DNA of 64,000 bases from Engraulis encrasicolus (GCF_034702125.1 NC_085873.1:43760128-43824127); one strand, 5' to 3'. Positions 49,668 to 61,345 are shown, numbered from the stretch's first letter. Program-made: numbers and translations. Notes: generated by a model from the sequence alone, not told the origin.

Positions 49668-50000
49668 AGGGGTATGCCACTATTTTGGGGCTTAATACAG
49701 TTAAAATCGTTGGCTGGGGTTTATATAGGTGGTAAAGTGTCTTATTTTTCATGTGAAGCGTTGTCTTGCTTTAAGACAAGTTAAAAGAGGGAGTATGTCG
49801 CTAAGCTAGTGAAAGTCAATGCATCCATGTGCATGCTACACGGATCCATTGACTTTCACTAGCTTAGCGACATGCTCCCTCTTTTAACTTGTCTTAAAAC
49901 AAGACAACGGCTTACATGAAAAATAAGACACTTTACCACCTATATAAACCCTGGCCAACGATTTTAACTGTATTAAGCCCCAAAATAGTGGCATACCCCT
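49668..50000. mobile_element. TTAA-flanked near-perfect palindrome, 333 bp
   Basis: AGGGGTATGCCACTATTTTG at 49668 is inverted to 50000, flanked by TTAA at 49664-49667 and 50001-50004. Arms of about 155 bp are nearly identical and the loop is only about 20 bp (around 49828-49848). Kolobok/piggyBac type by TTAA duplication. It separates two polypurine blocks. Confidence 0.93.
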
Positions 50001-50037
50001 TTAAAAACAGAATATGGGGAAGAAAGGAGGGGACGTA

Positions 50038-50275
50038 CACTACTGGCAACACAATGTCAAAATGCATTAAAACACATTCCTGTGTTATAAATGTGTGAAA
50101 CAAGTTGGTTAGATTTCACATAATTTAACCAATTGAAATCTTTAGTTTCACTTTTGGCTGTGCAGTACCCTTTTTTTTATCATTTCAAGATATTCAAAAG
50201 ATGTTCTCATCTTGAATTGCAATAAATAACACGAACAATTAGGCTGACCCCAAGCCTTTGAACGGTAATGTGCTG
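50038..50275. mobile_element. Probable Tc1-type MITE
   Basis: TA followed by CACTACTGGC at 50036 and, in reverse at the right, CAGCACATTACCGTTCAAAG and TTGGGGTCAG up to 50275, followed by TA. The right end resembles the CTACCGGTCAAAAGTTTGGG end of common fish Tc1 elements; the left end is poorly conserved. Confidence 0.55.
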
Positions 50276-51300
50276 TATAAGTGATAGAGGCGAGGAAGAG
50301 GATGACATGAAGGATGATGAAGAACGGGAGGAAGGCAAGAAAGGGAAAGAAGGAAAGGTACAGGAGGAGGAGAAGGATGAGTACGGAAGAGGAAGGGGTA
50401 AGAAGATGGAAAAGGAGGAGGAAGGAAGAGGATGGCATGAAGGATGACGAAGAACGGGAGGAAGGAAGGAAGGAAAGGGATGAGAAGGAAAGGTAGAGGA
50501 GGATGAGGATGAGATAAGGGATGATAAAAAAACGGAAGGGATAAAAAGAAGGAAGAGAAGGAAAGGTAGAGGAGGAAGAAGGAAGAGGATGAGATACAGG
50601 ATGATGAGGAACGGGATGGAAAGAAGGAAGGAAGGGATAAGAAGAAGGAAAAGAAAGAAAGGTAGATGAGGAGGAGGAGGAAGGAAGAGGATGACATGAA
50701 GGATGATGAGGAACAAGAGGAAGGCAAGGAAGGAAAGGGATGAGAAGGAAAGGTAGAGGAGGAGGAAGGAAGAACATGAAGGATGATGAAGAACAGGAGG
50801 AAGGAAGGAAAGGAAGAGGAGGAGGAAGAGGGGGATGAGATAAGGGATGATAAAAAAACGGAAGGGATAAAAAGGAGGAAAAGAAGGAAAGGCAGAGGAG
50901 GAGGAAGGAGGAAGAGGATGAGATACAGGATGATGAAGAATGGGAGGGAGGGAAAGAAGGAAAGGAAGAGGAGGAGGAAGAGGGGGATGAGATGTGTTTT
51001 TGTTGTTTTTAGCTGCTGGATAGGATAGGATAGGATAGGATAGGATAGGATAGGAAAGGATAGGATAGGAAAGGATAGGAAAGGTAGAGGAGGAAGAGTG
51101 AGAAGGAAGAGGATGAGTCATGAGATGAAGAGATGTGTTTTTGTTGTTTTTAGCTGCCGGATAGGACAGAGCAGCCAGCCTACTGACCCAGAAAAAGCAC
51201 CAGCGCTGCATAACACAAACACCAACTCACAAACATCCAACAGCCCTGACAGAGTCTGTGGCACTGGTAGACTGCTACACAACAGCCCCACATACTGAGG
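50276..51300. repeat. Polypurine tract, second block, with (GGATA)n
   Basis: Long A/G-rich strand made of diverged copies of a unit with GAAGAGGATGA and AGGATGATGAAGAACGGGAG at about 80-110-bp spacing. A (GGATA)n run lies at 51018-51090, flanked by two copies of TGTGTTTTTGTTGTTTTTAG (50994, 51133). Frames of over 300 codons on the opposite strand are compositional. Confidence 0.9.
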
Positions 51301-51312
51301 CATGTGTATGAT

Positions 51313-51348
<36 letters not shown>

Positions 51349-52180
51349 GCACGCACACACACACACACGCACGCACGCACACACACACACACACACACGC
51401 ACGCACGCACACATACACACACGCACACAGTGAGAAGAAGGAAAAGGGTCAGAAAAGGAAAGAGAGAAAATGAGAGAGACAGACAGAAAAAGAGCATGAG
51501 AGACAGAGAGAGAGAATGCAAGAGAGAAAGCATGTACATGAGTATGAGACGGATAGAGTGAAGGAGGGTATGTGTGTCTGTGTCAGTGTCTGTATGAGAG
51601 AGAGATAGAGAGAGTGTGTGCAGGTGTGTGTGTGTGTGTGTATGAGTGAGTGTGTGTGAGTATGTATGAGTGTGTGTTTGTGTGTTTGTGTGAGAGAGAG
51701 TGTGAGAGTGAGTGTGTGTGTTTTATGAGTGTGTGTCTCTGTGCGTGTGAGTAGGCCTATGTATGAGTGTGTGTGTATGAGAGAGAGAGAGCGAGAGAGA
51801 GAGTGTATGTGTGTATGAGAGAGAGTGTGTCTATGTGTGTGTGGGTCAGTATGAGAAAGTGATGTGTGAGTGAGAAATGCACAGACTCCTCCATCCTCCG
51901 TGTCTCAAGAGAGATGAGCATCAGAGCCGGCAGAGGAGAGGAGAGGATGAAAGGAGACGGGCGGAGAGGAGAGGAGAGGATGAAAGGAGACGGGCGGGGG
52001 ATAAGCGGCGCTCACTGGGGCTCACTGACTTAGCATTGCTTAGCATCGCCTTTGTGAATGGGCAAACAGGACTCTGTTGGCGTTGTGATGTCATGTTAGC
52101 ACTCCATATTTGCACACCGTGCAAAGCAAAGCACATGGCTGCTGTGGGAGGATGTTGAAGAACATGTGTCAGTATTACAG
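51301..52180. repeat. (CA)n, (GA)n and (GT)n microsatellites
   Basis: (CA)n with ACGC insertions at 51311-51428; GA-rich 51429-51560; (GT)n and GAGA runs 51565-51870; a GGAGAGGATGAAAGGAGACG duplication at 51941 and 51974. 51990-52180 is unassigned. Confidence 0.88.
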
Positions 52181-52480
<300 letters not shown>

Positions 52481-52581
52481 GGACACAACACACCGACAGA
52501 GATAGAGTGTGAAAAAAAGAATCCCTTTTCTCTATGAGCCATGACAAGAAGTTTCTGGAACGGGGTGATTACGGCGTAGAG

Positions 52582-52733
52582 CAGTGGCGGAAGAATTGCA
52601 CACTGGGCCCCAGGGCAAAACACTGATAGAGCCCCCCCCTCCATACAGCCTGCCAAGGTCACAATAGGGCCCCCACTATCAATACGGGACGGCCCTGGGC
52701 CCAGGCGCAAATGCCCCGCTCGCCTCGTCCCTG
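52582..52733. mobile_element. hAT-type MITE, 152 bp
   Basis: CAGTGGCGG at 52582 and CGTCCCTG at 52733 (inverted CAGGGACG) with a perfect 8-bp duplication GCGTAGAG at 52574-52581 and 52734-52741. GGGCCC motifs recur inside. Ends match the CAGNGGCG type of hAT. Confidence 0.9.
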
Positions 52734-52741
52734 GCGTAGAG

Positions 52742-53097
52742 TCTCACGGCTCTTTCAGGCCGCTCTCTCTGGAGACTCCTCAAAGGTTCTCAGTGGAGGA
52801 GAGAGTGGAGGATGACGGGGAAGGACAAGAGAGTGGAGGATGATGGGGAAGGACAAGAGAGTGGAGGATGACAGTGGGAAAATGAAGAGGAGAAAAGAAG
52901 AGCTGAAGGAGAGGTGGAATGAAGAAATGGGAGATGAGTGAGGGAGAAGAGAAGAAGGAGGAGGAGAGGGAAGAGAAATGATGAAAAGATAACTAGAGAA
53001 TATAGGAGCAGGGGGAGAGAGGGAAAGGAAAGACAAGAGAAGAGAAGAGGAATTTGGGAGATATTGGGACAAAATGAATGAAGGGGAAGAGGTTTCA
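52742..53097. repeat. Polypurine tract
   Basis: A/G-rich with GAGAGTGGAGGATGA repeated three times in tandem (about 52800, 52830, 52857). No coding sequence. Confidence 0.88.
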
Positions 53098-53635
53098 TGA
53101 CACTTTATGTTAACAGTAATGAATAATCATGAATCTAGCTTCTAGTGCTTTTATTTATAAATCCAAGGATGTTATGAGTGCTCGTGACTGGATATAAACT
53201 ACAGGGGCTTTCAGTAGGCCTATATTATGATGCCAAATACAGTAGATGTGCATTATACAGTGCATTACAGAAGTATCCACATGAACTTTACTTTACCTAG
53301 AGCACACATTGATGACTTAGGATCTCACATCGAGCATTATAGCATCTTATGAGCCCTTATGACAGTTTATCATACAGGTCTGTGCATAGAGGGGTATATG
53401 CACATAATGTACTAGAAGCCTGTAGTTTATAGCCAGTCATGAGCATTCATAACACCATTGGATTTATAAAGCATTATAAGCTAGATTCATGGTTATTCAT
53501 AAATATTAATATAAAGCATCACAAAGCATTATGAGTGTAGTCATAATACGTTGTAAGTAATTACAATGTGCATTATAATTGGTTATAAATGCACTTATAA
53601 TGTGTGATAGATATGGGCTCCATAGAAAGTGTTAC
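53098..53635. mobile_element. Foldback element with GTTATGAGTGCTC-type arms
   Basis: About 90 bp at 53122-53215 (ATCATGAATCTAGCTT, TTTATAAATCCAAGGATGTT, AAACTACAGG) is inverted at 53405-53500. Outer ends may be CACTTTATGTTAAC at about 53101 and AAAGTGTTACCC at about 53625, typical of a known type of fish repeat. Confidence 0.72.
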
Positions 53636-53728
53636 CCAAGTGTGTTTTTCCCTCGAGCTCATATTCAAAAGGGATACCCATGAAAAATCCTGATATAATA
53701 CAACTATTGGGGCAGCCGTGGCCTAGTG

Positions 53729-54049
53729 CAGTGTTTCTCAACAGGGGTGCCGCGGAATCGTGGCTGATAAATAAATTATGTAATGTAATACATATTTGTC
53801 TAAATTGATAAGTTAATGCCAGTCAGTGGAATCTTCCATCTGCCATTAACGCAAAATAAAGTAAATATAGGTTGCCCCAGTCAGCTGCAACTTCGAACGT
53901 AGGTCGTGTGACATCTACAAATGTGTTATATTTCTAAGCTTGTGTGGTATCGGATGCAATGCCATGTTACGGCTTGTTGGTTTGGGGTGCCTTGACATTT
54001 TTCATGAATTGAAAGGGTGCCTCGCCTAAAAAAAGGTTGAGAAACACTG
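53729..54049. mobile_element. hAT-type MITE with CAGTGTTTCTCAAC ends
   Basis: CAGTGTTTCTCAAC at 53729 is inverted as GGTTGAGAAACACTG at 54049, flanked by GCCTAGTG (53721-53728) and GCCTAGTC (54050-54057), 7 of 8 bases identical. This end is a recognised hAT type. It splits the SINE head from its body. Confidence 0.92.
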
Positions 54050-54107
54050 GCCTAGTCTGGTTAAGGAGATGAGGTGCCCTTGAGCAAGGCGCCTAACCCG
54101 GGGGGCA

Positions 54108-54750
54108 ATCGCCATTCCGACATACCGCCATTACGACTAGCCTGATAAACCAGACTAAATGTGGATGTCTAATTTAGTCTGGCCTCGATGCATAATACAT
54201 TCGAAGATTGTTGATGAGAACAACCTTCCCTTAAAACCCTGCCCGCTTTGATTCAAAACACATCTTTGCGTTGTAATTGGTTTGCCAGATTCATGGCATT
54301 CTGGCTTCATTGAATCATTATGCGAGGCCAGACCCACCCGTAGACAAAACATTTTGCCGTCCAGCGGGTGGCGCTGGTTCACCAGGCTACATTCCGACAG
54401 TATTTGATTGTCATTCTGAGCCATTCCGAGTCATTTGAACATCGTTGCAAGTACTTAAAGGTGCGTAAACAACGTTTTAACTCAATTGACATTTGCAACA
54501 ATGTTGCTACTGTACATGAGCGGAAGTGGAGAGAGTGACAGCGCAATTACAGGATTAGTGCATAATTTAGTGTCTAATTTTGTCACGGTCCAAATGCCCT
54601 TACAGGTAGGGTCTGAAAACAGTTCCTGCAAACTGGAAAAATGGTTCCTGCAATAAAAAGTAAATGTCGAAATGGCGGTATGTCGAAATGGTGGTATGTC
54701 TGAATGGCGGTATGTCGAAATGGTGGTATGTCTGAATGGCGGTATGTAAC
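54108..54750. mobile_element. Element with CCGACATACCGCCATT repeats, itself interrupted
   Basis: Left end region GCCATTCCGACATACCGCCA and, inverted at the right, four to five repeats of ATGGCGGTATGTC / ATGGTGGTATGTC (54670-54746). CCTAACC occurs on both sides (about 54092 and 54755), suggesting a 7-8-bp duplication. It contains the MITE at 54138-54390. Class uncertain; exact ends not fixed. Confidence 0.65.
54138..54390. mobile_element. MITE with TAGCCTGRTRAACCAG ends
   Basis: TAGCCTGATAAACCAG at 54138 is matched in reverse by CTGGTTCACCAGGCTAC at 54390. Flanks ATTACGAC (54130-54137) and ATTCCGAC (54391-54398) agree at 7 of 8 positions, which suggests hAT. Confidence 0.72.
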
Positions 54751-54790
54751 CACCTAACCTCACATTTCTCCAGGGACTGTAGCCAATATA

Positions 54791-55601
54791 CAGTTCATGC
54801 ATCCCCAAACCATGTCAGTCCCACTACCATGCTTGGCTATTGAGAGGATACACCTTTTTTGGTAAAACTAACTTGTTTGCCACCACACATGCTTGACACC
54901 ATCTAAGGAAAATTTGCTTATCTTGGTCTCAAGAGAGATGAACAGACCAAGGATATGGATCACTGTAACCATGTCGTGTGTTCTGAAGAGACCAAGATAA
55001 ACAAATTTGCTTTAGATGGTGTCAAGCATGTGTGGTGGTAAACAAGTGAGTTTTACAAAGAAAGTGTATCCTATTAAAAGCCAAGCATGGTAGTGGGACT
55101 GACATAGTTTGGGGATGCATGAATGCTGTCAACATTGGTAATCTGAAATACACCTAAAAGAAACATGCATGTCAACATGCACTATCACTACTGAAGTAGA
55201 TCCTGATATTCTCCATAGGATTTCATTCAAATCTCACACCAATCTATTTAAGATCTCAAAATGTAAAAGTTCAATGCAAAGAAAGGTTGAAACGCACACT
55301 GATGACCTCCCTTTTCATCCCTTTTCATTTCGTTTCATTTCGAGACGATTCGAGCCAACACAGCCCCTTCTCTACCGGATTTTCATCTGGGGTGTACTCA
55401 CTTTTGTGAGTACATGTTCAAACATTAATGGCTGTATTTAGTTTTTTCTGAGTGAACAAGAAATGTAAGCGGTTAAATATGTTGTTAAAAGGTCACTAAT
55501 CATTGTGTCAAAGTGAAATTTCTGTAATGCTTTCCTATGAAAAGATATACTCACAAATCTGCAAAAACTGTGAGGGGTGTATTCACTTTCGTGATATACT
55601 G
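54791..55601. mobile_element. Rearranged Tc1-like element, TA-flanked
   Basis: Right end ACTCACTTT/ GTGATATACTG to 55601 followed by TA is a recognised Tc1 terminal sequence. The left end CAGTTCATGC at 54791 follows TA. About 54791-55125 is a large inverted repeat: TGCATCCCCAAACCATGTCA near the left returns inverted near 55095-55121, and ACACATGCTTGACACCATCT returns inverted near 55014-55035. The sequence resembles the 3' part of a Tc1 transposase gene copied head-to-head. No open transposase remains. Confidence 0.78.
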
Positions 55602-55657
55602 TACCCTGTAAATAACTATAAGTCGCTGTGGATAAAAGCTTCAGCTAAGTGTAATTT

Positions 55658-56509
55658 AGTGGACTTTTGGGGGGGGGGGGGGCCATTGGTGCTAATGGGC
55701 TTTGATTGGGTTCAACTGATAGCAGGTGTCTGGTGGGAGGGTGATTGATGCACAGTGGGTGGGGAAATGTAATTAAAACAGGTTTACATGAAGTCCTAGG
55801 AAGAGCACAGCTGGGAGAAGATTGCTGCGGTTGCGGTGAGAGGGGGAGAGCGGGCCTGTGAGAGATGGCCAGCCGAGATGCAGCAGTTGGAGGGGGACAC
55901 CTGTAGCCGTTATCCGGACAGGACCAGAAAGGTGAGACGAACGGTACACATGATGATCCTACGGATCTGGACTCAGGCAGCCCGGCGTTCTGCATGGGGT
56001 TGCAGACAGCATGCTGCCAGACCGAGGTCCAGAGCATCGACCAGAGCATCGGGTGGTTCTGCCTCATTGGATGTGAGGGGGACGAGGACGCCTGCCCCCG
56101 GCAAGATAAGTGTTTCAGTTTCACACGCCTGGTTGCTGCAGCCATCAAACCCGAAGCCCTTCCTTGATCTGCTGCTCTCGTGCATCCCTCTCTCTCCCTC
56201 CCTCCATCTCGCTCTCACTTGGATCGGTTCAACCACCCCCCACACACACACACACTTTATGCATCTCTCTATGGCCCCCGCACTGCCGACCCAGAGACTA
56301 GTGGCGTTTGGACAGGCGTTGGCTCTAACTGCCACGTTGTGTTAACAGTGTACACACATAGTGCAGTCGGCTACTCTTGTATTTCACACTAGTGTATCCC
56401 AAGTTTGTGGTGTCTTCACCTGCCCAGTTTGTTTGAAGTGAAATGTGTGCAGTGCTTTAAACTTAGCGTGTGCTGTGATCAGTAGCCACTCATTTGTGTC
56501 TGTGCACAG
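55658..56509. other. Spacer with G-run; possible unassigned retroelement piece
   Basis: A G12-13 run at 55671-55682. 55740-56350 is fairly GC-rich and open in one frame for 169 codons (55836-56345), without a recognisable domain. No host exon supported. Confidence 0.35.
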
Positions 56510-56765
56510 AGTTAACAGGTTCGACTCCCGATCCGCCAGGTTGGTGGGGGGAGTAATCAACCAGATCTCTCCTCCATCCTCCTCCATGACTGAGGTACCC
56601 TGCGCATGGTACCATCCCACCGCACTGCTCCCTTGGTGTGCCATTGGGGGCTGCCCACCTTGCACGGGTGAGGCATACATGCAATTTCGTTGTGTGCAGT
56701 AAAAACGTGTGTGCTGCGGAGTGCTGTGTCACAATGACAATGGGAGTTGGAGTTTCCCAGGTAGG
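56510..56765 (+). mobile_element. tRNA-derived SINE, head truncated
   Basis: B-box-like GGTTCGACTCCCGATCC at 56518, then GGGGGGAGTAATCAACCAG, CATGACTGAGGTACCCTG, GGGGGCTGCCCACC, GGTGAGGCATACATGCAATT and GTGTCACAATGACAATGG. The same order, split by a MITE, is on the minus strand at 25570-26070. The 5' tRNA-like part upstream of the B box is not conserved here. Confidence 0.82.
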
Positions 56766-57164
56766 CTTTCACTTCACTTTCATCTCCCTGTTTCTCCAGC
56801 TGGCAGTTGCACCGAAGACGAGGGGGTCATGGCAGAGGAGTGCCCAGAAGCAGCTGCCCGGACGTTGGGCTGCTGCTGGACTGTCTGTCTACCTTGCATC
56901 GACGCATGGGCACACCCTGGACTGAGGACATGAACTTGAATTGCACTACAGGGCCCATGCAGGTTGCTTTCGGAACATTCAGCATCCTTTCCTCTGACCT
57001 CAAAAAGACTGGTTTTAATATTTAGATAAATAAATTAAATACAACTGCTTTAAGTCATTCTGGTGTCCTGAAGTCTTTGTGGTGTTCAGTGTGTTCCTCG
57101 GGGTGATGTTGGTATCAAATGGGGGTGCCGCCTAAAAATGTGCACCCCCTACCTGTGACTGTGC
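56766..57164. other. Unassigned, with AATAAA near 57027
   Basis: AGATAAATAAATTAAATAC near 57023-57041 contains a polyadenylation-like AATAAA. No open coding region with a known domain precedes it. An LTR or 3' UTR fragment is possible but not supported. Confidence 0.35.
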
Positions 57165-57412
57165 TTTAGGTAGCAAATTTTATCTGGCCCACTGTTTGCC
57201 CGATTCTTTTTCGCGAGTGCTGACAGTTGGCCCAATTCTGGCTTTGCCCAATAATGGCCCTATTACCGTATGCCGACAGTTATTTTCAGTGTCGGCTCAG
57301 TTACTGCATGAGACTGACAGTTATATTCTGTGTTGGACGAGTCACAGTAACCAGTGTTCCAGCTGAACCGACACTCGCCAAAATTGGGCCGACTGTGCTT
57401 GCAACCTGGGTT
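57165..57412. mobile_element. Possible relative of the AT-duplicating 3 kb element
   Basis: AGGTAGCAAATTTTATCTGG at about 57168 resembles the CCCAGGTAGCAAAATG end at 18629, and the right end GTGCTTGCAACCTGGG is its rough inverse. GACAGTT and TTGGGCC words repeat inside. Duplication not resolved. Confidence 0.5.
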
Positions 57413-58705
57413 TTAACACAATGCAAGGGTTAATTCCATGAAACATGTTAAATAAACATTGTGTTATGAATCATGCACTATTTGCACTGATATATGACAT
57501 TTGATCCTAATGCTATGGTGTTTACCTAGTTTAGAAAAAAATAGTAGAGAATCTAAAAAAACGTTTTTCTCATGTTAATATGCGAATTGGAGGGCTTAAA
57601 ACTCAGAATTCAGCTAGATAAACACAATATTCAGAATGTGCACCCTAAAATTATGTTAAAATATCAACTTTTCCTCGAATTTGCAGCTAGACCTCTTTTG
57701 TGAAAATTGTAGGCCTACTGGTCTATAAAAAGAAAGAGCCTAAGAAAGCTGACACTCCATAACGACAGTTCTCCACTGTCTGCATTCATGCATTGAAATT
57801 AAAATGGAAAGAGCAATGGTCGCCGCGTGCTTTAACAGACATTCAACTAGGCCTAGTGATTGGACGGCACGAATAAAAGTTTACTTGTTATTGGAAAAAA
57901 AATATTTGTTTGACGTATAGACTAGTAGGCTACCGGTACCGTGAACTAGCAGGAGTTGGCAAATCTGTGGCAAGTCGAGTGCCAATTCAAGCGGCCTTGT
58001 TCAGCGACTTGATCAAAATAAAATAAAAGGTGACAGTCGCAGGCATAGGTCGACGGAGAACGTAAACTGTGAAGATCAATGTTACTGTCACAACATCTGC
58101 AACGTTTAATATCATCAAACTGGTCGAAGTTATTTCCAACAGCCACGGAGTGCGCGTCTTTCTCTGGTGTGGTTTTCAGGAGAAACAAAATGCTTAATAG
58201 TAGCCTACTGGTGTCGCTCCTTGGAGTAACCCTCTTCACATACATAGTAACGGTCTCCAGTTGGTTGTTCACCATATTCAAACAGAGTAGCCCACGACGT
58301 GCTTGTCTCAAGGAGATACACAAACTGAGAGAGTAGCCTAAAACGTTTCCCCCCTCAGATCACGAGTCAGCCACTTAACCAAAGAGTAAAAAAAAAAAGG
58401 TTCTGGCGACGAGATTCTCAGCTCGTGGGCTCATTCTGCAAATTGATCACCGAATAAAATAATTCCAAAGACAGCCAGTCCCACAATCCTGCTGATCCAC
58501 AAATGAGTTGAAATAGCCTAGGTGTCTGTAAGTCTGTCTAATCACGTTCAGCACACCACACACACGCGCGCGCGCATCAAGAGTGTAATAGAAAAAAAAA
58601 CAAAGGAGGAGAGCAACTTGAAATGATCAAGCTGCTCAGTGCCAGCCTCACAGAAGGCGAGCGGAGAAGCCTGTTTGTTCGTCGGTATGCTGTAGCCTGT
58701 AGTTT

Positions 58706-58706
<1 letters not shown>
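57413..58706. other. Unassigned 1.3 kb spacer
   Basis: The frame 58079-58336 (85 codons) includes a hydrophobic stretch (LLVSLLGVTLFTYIVTVSSW) and the opposite strand is also open for 125 codons. Neither has a known domain or splice evidence, so neither is called a gene. Confidence 0.4.
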
Positions 58707-58798
<92 letters not shown>

Positions 58799-58961
58799 GT
58801 CTCCCTTCAACGGTTCTTGAGCGCGTGTGTGTGAGTGTGAAACTCAGTCAGTGCAGCACGCGCTCACTCAGCAGGGTAACGTGACGTAGGTTGCCACCAC
58901 GGGGCGAGGACACTTAATGCATCCGGGAAAAACACATGGAAAATGCACGCAGGCACGCACG

Positions 58962-59040
<79 letters not shown>
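58707..59040. repeat. (GA)n and (CA)n microsatellites
   Basis: (GA)n at 58709-58797 and (CA)n at about 58957-59038 preceded by CACGCACG. Confidence 0.96.
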
Positions 59041-59042
<2 letters not shown>

Positions 59043-60331
59043 AAATCATATCCATTTTAAGGGGGACAAAACAGAGCAGAACAACTGATATATATTTTTT
59101 AACAAATTACAGCTGTAAGCACAGGTATTAATGGATGTCTGAAATAGATCATAGATTTTTTTGTCAGCTGTCCTTAATTATCCCCCAACAATTAATTCTG
59201 ACCGACAGCAGCAGTTAGTTTGGCCACAAACTGAACCGGACATCCTCTTTCGGATATTGCTGAGTTCCCAGTTCCCTGTGTAAAAAAAACACATATTTGA
59301 TGTGTATGGGGAGAAATATGGGTGATATAATCCTACACCAGAACAGTGTATTGAAAGAACTTGTTCATTCGTTTGTCTGATCGTTCATTCATTCATTCAT
59401 TCATTCATTCATTCATTCATTCATTCATTCATTCATTCATTCATTCATACGCTCTGTTTCTCTGATTGCTTCCAGTAGCCTTCTCACTAGACACAGACAG
59501 ACAAAAGGCTGTGATGCTCATGTACCTCAGTATGGTAGAGAGGATATTGGATTACATTGGCAGTAGCAGGGCTCTCATCTACTGTGCATCAGCACAGTTC
59601 ATTCATTCATTCAGTCTTTCGCTCATTCATTCATTCATTCATTCATTCATTCATTCATTCACCACTCTATATATTAATTAATCCTTCCACTCATCCATTC
59701 ACCAATTTATTTTCTCTGTTTAGTTCTGTACAGTGTCTCTGTACAGTGTCTATTCACAGACAGGTGAATGGTCAATTACATGAATTTGGCAAAGAGCATA
59801 TTGGATTACAGTAGCAGTTCATCAGGTCTCGGCTGTGTTGTAAATCAGCATGGCTCCCCCAATGTCGTATTTCAGGAGTAGAGTAGAGAGCAGAGCTGCT
59901 CTGCCTATTTCACTCCTGGGGTCAATTCCACTCTGTAAAATGTAAGCACTCCCTGTGGTTCCAGACTTCTCTTCACCGCCTCTGTTGCATAACATTGTAG
60001 ACTGTGTCCTTAATAGAGATCCCTGCTGCTTGTTTTATAAGGATCCATGGGTTTTATACCATCACCGCCTCAGTGGCTCCTATTTGGTACAAGACAATTT
60101 GGCCCTTCCAGCTCACTTAGACGCCACAGCATGACTCTACATCCTTCGTACAAATATGGGTGGATTTACAACAAAAACACATTTCCTAGATGGTATTTTT
60201 GTGGTAGACATGAACAACTTAACATTGCACACATTGCTAACTGAGATGTTACTGCCTGTTTTATTAGGATCTTTGATATTTTATTCGAGTTGCCCCAATG
60301 ACTATTTGGAATAAGACAGTTTCCCTTCCCA
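59041..60331. repeat. Spacer with (ATTC)n and a diverged duplicate
   Basis: (ATTC)n at 59383-59446 and 59597-59661. A block around TGTTTTATAAGGATCCATGG (60033) is repeated in diverged form around TGTTTTATTAGGATCTTTG (60259), about 230 bp apart, each followed by CTATTTGG and AAGACA. No gene recognised. Confidence 0.7.
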
Positions 60332-60738
60332 GCCAGAGCCATAGAGAGGGAGAGTTGTGCAAATGGAGGACCAGGAAATAAATTGCAGCCCCGCCTTTCA
60401 ATGAGATTGGGTCGTGCCTAAAGCGCCTGTCTTTCCTTAGACTTAATATAGAACCACCACATTAAAGCCAAAAATGAGGACTAACGAACTATACTGCGGG
60501 GTAATCACCACAAATATGTAAACTGTCAACTGTCTCGCTAATGATAATCAAAACAGTTTTACCATCTGTGATGTTTATCTGAAGTTATTACTACGAACAG
60601 CAAATCTTGTCATATTCCCTGCATTGCATTGCATTGCATTTGCTGTGTGCTACGCCCACTTTTAGGAACTAACATTCGCAATGCTGAGCAGTTCTGAGAC
60701 GCTAAACAGCTAATTTTGCCAATGGGGAAGTCAGCCCT
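60332..60738 (-). repeat. Dispersed repeat R, copy 2, uninterrupted
   Basis: Reverse-orientation counterpart of 1473-1824 plus 3520-3570. Around 60374-60390 it reads straight through the site that in copy 1 holds the 1.7 kb TTAA element. It has a local GCATT duplication at about 60623-60642. Confidence 0.85.
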
Positions 60739-61334
60739 ATCACACAGTGGAGATTGCCCGACTCTGTTTCTATATGGCTCTGTTCCCAGCCATGTGGTAT
60801 TATAAGGCTCTTTTCCATTGCCAGTTTTCTGGTAGGCCTACAGCTTGACACAGCACTGCGCGACTGGGCCGCCACCTTTTCCTTTACGATTGAGCTGTGT
60901 GGTGGAAAAGAGGCATTAGTGTTCCATGTCTCCCTTGCATTGTGTATATAAGGGACCACAATGGAAATAAGTCTTCTGACATTTTTGTGTACATCCCTGT
61001 CTATTTATCCCTTTCAATGTATGGTTATTGTTGCTGTACAATGTTTTTACATGTAATAGACTAAATTCATTCATTCATTCATTCATTCATTCACCATGGT
61101 TGGATAGGTAGGCCTACTACATAAACTATTCAACATGCATCTCTTCATCCCTTACAAGCACACACATATTGGCCTCATTTGCATGAGACTTTTAATTCAG
61201 AATGAACTCACTTTAATTCTCTGGGGCTCAGACATGAGGTGAGGTGAGGTGAGGTGAGGTGGAGTAACTGTATTTAATACCCATACATTAATTAGAAATT
61301 GATCGTTGGTATGCTGTATTGAATATGTTTCTTA
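60739..61334. other. Spacer with short tandem repeats
   Basis: (ATTC)n at 61067-61093 and (GAGGT)n at 61236-61261. No gene recognised. Confidence 0.5.
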
Positions 61335-61345
61335 GATAGTCCACT

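Larger units (their letters stand above)
53711..55657 (+). mobile_element. tRNA-derived SINE interrupted by three insertions
   Basis: Pieces of one SINE appear in order: head GGGGCAGCCGTGGCCTAGTG ending 53728; body 54050-54107 (TTAAGGAGATGAGGTGCCCT, GCAAGGCGCCTAACC); then 54754-54788 (TTTCTCCAGGGACTGTAGCC); then the tail 55604-55657 (GTAAATAACTATAAGTCGCT, GGATAAAAGCTTCAGCTAAG). The tail motif is typical of a widespread teleost SINE. Insertions are at 53729-54049, about 54108-54750 and 54791-55601. Confidence 0.85.

Noticed and set aside
50148..51211. Open frames of 162-334 codons on the minus strand
   Set aside because: They come from the complement of a polypurine tract, where stop codons are rare. 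Ser/Phe/Pro/Leu-only composition and no domain.
55836..56345. 169-codon frame as a host gene
   Set aside because: No recognisable domain, overlapping open frames on both strands, and a His-Thr run from a CA repeat inside it.
57020..57045. AATAAA as the 3' end of a gene
   Set aside because: No supported coding exon precedes it; the hexamer is expected by chance in AT-rich DNA.
58079..58336. 85-codon frame with a hydrophobic segment
   Set aside because: The minus strand is open over a longer span in the same place, and there is no homology or splice evidence for either.
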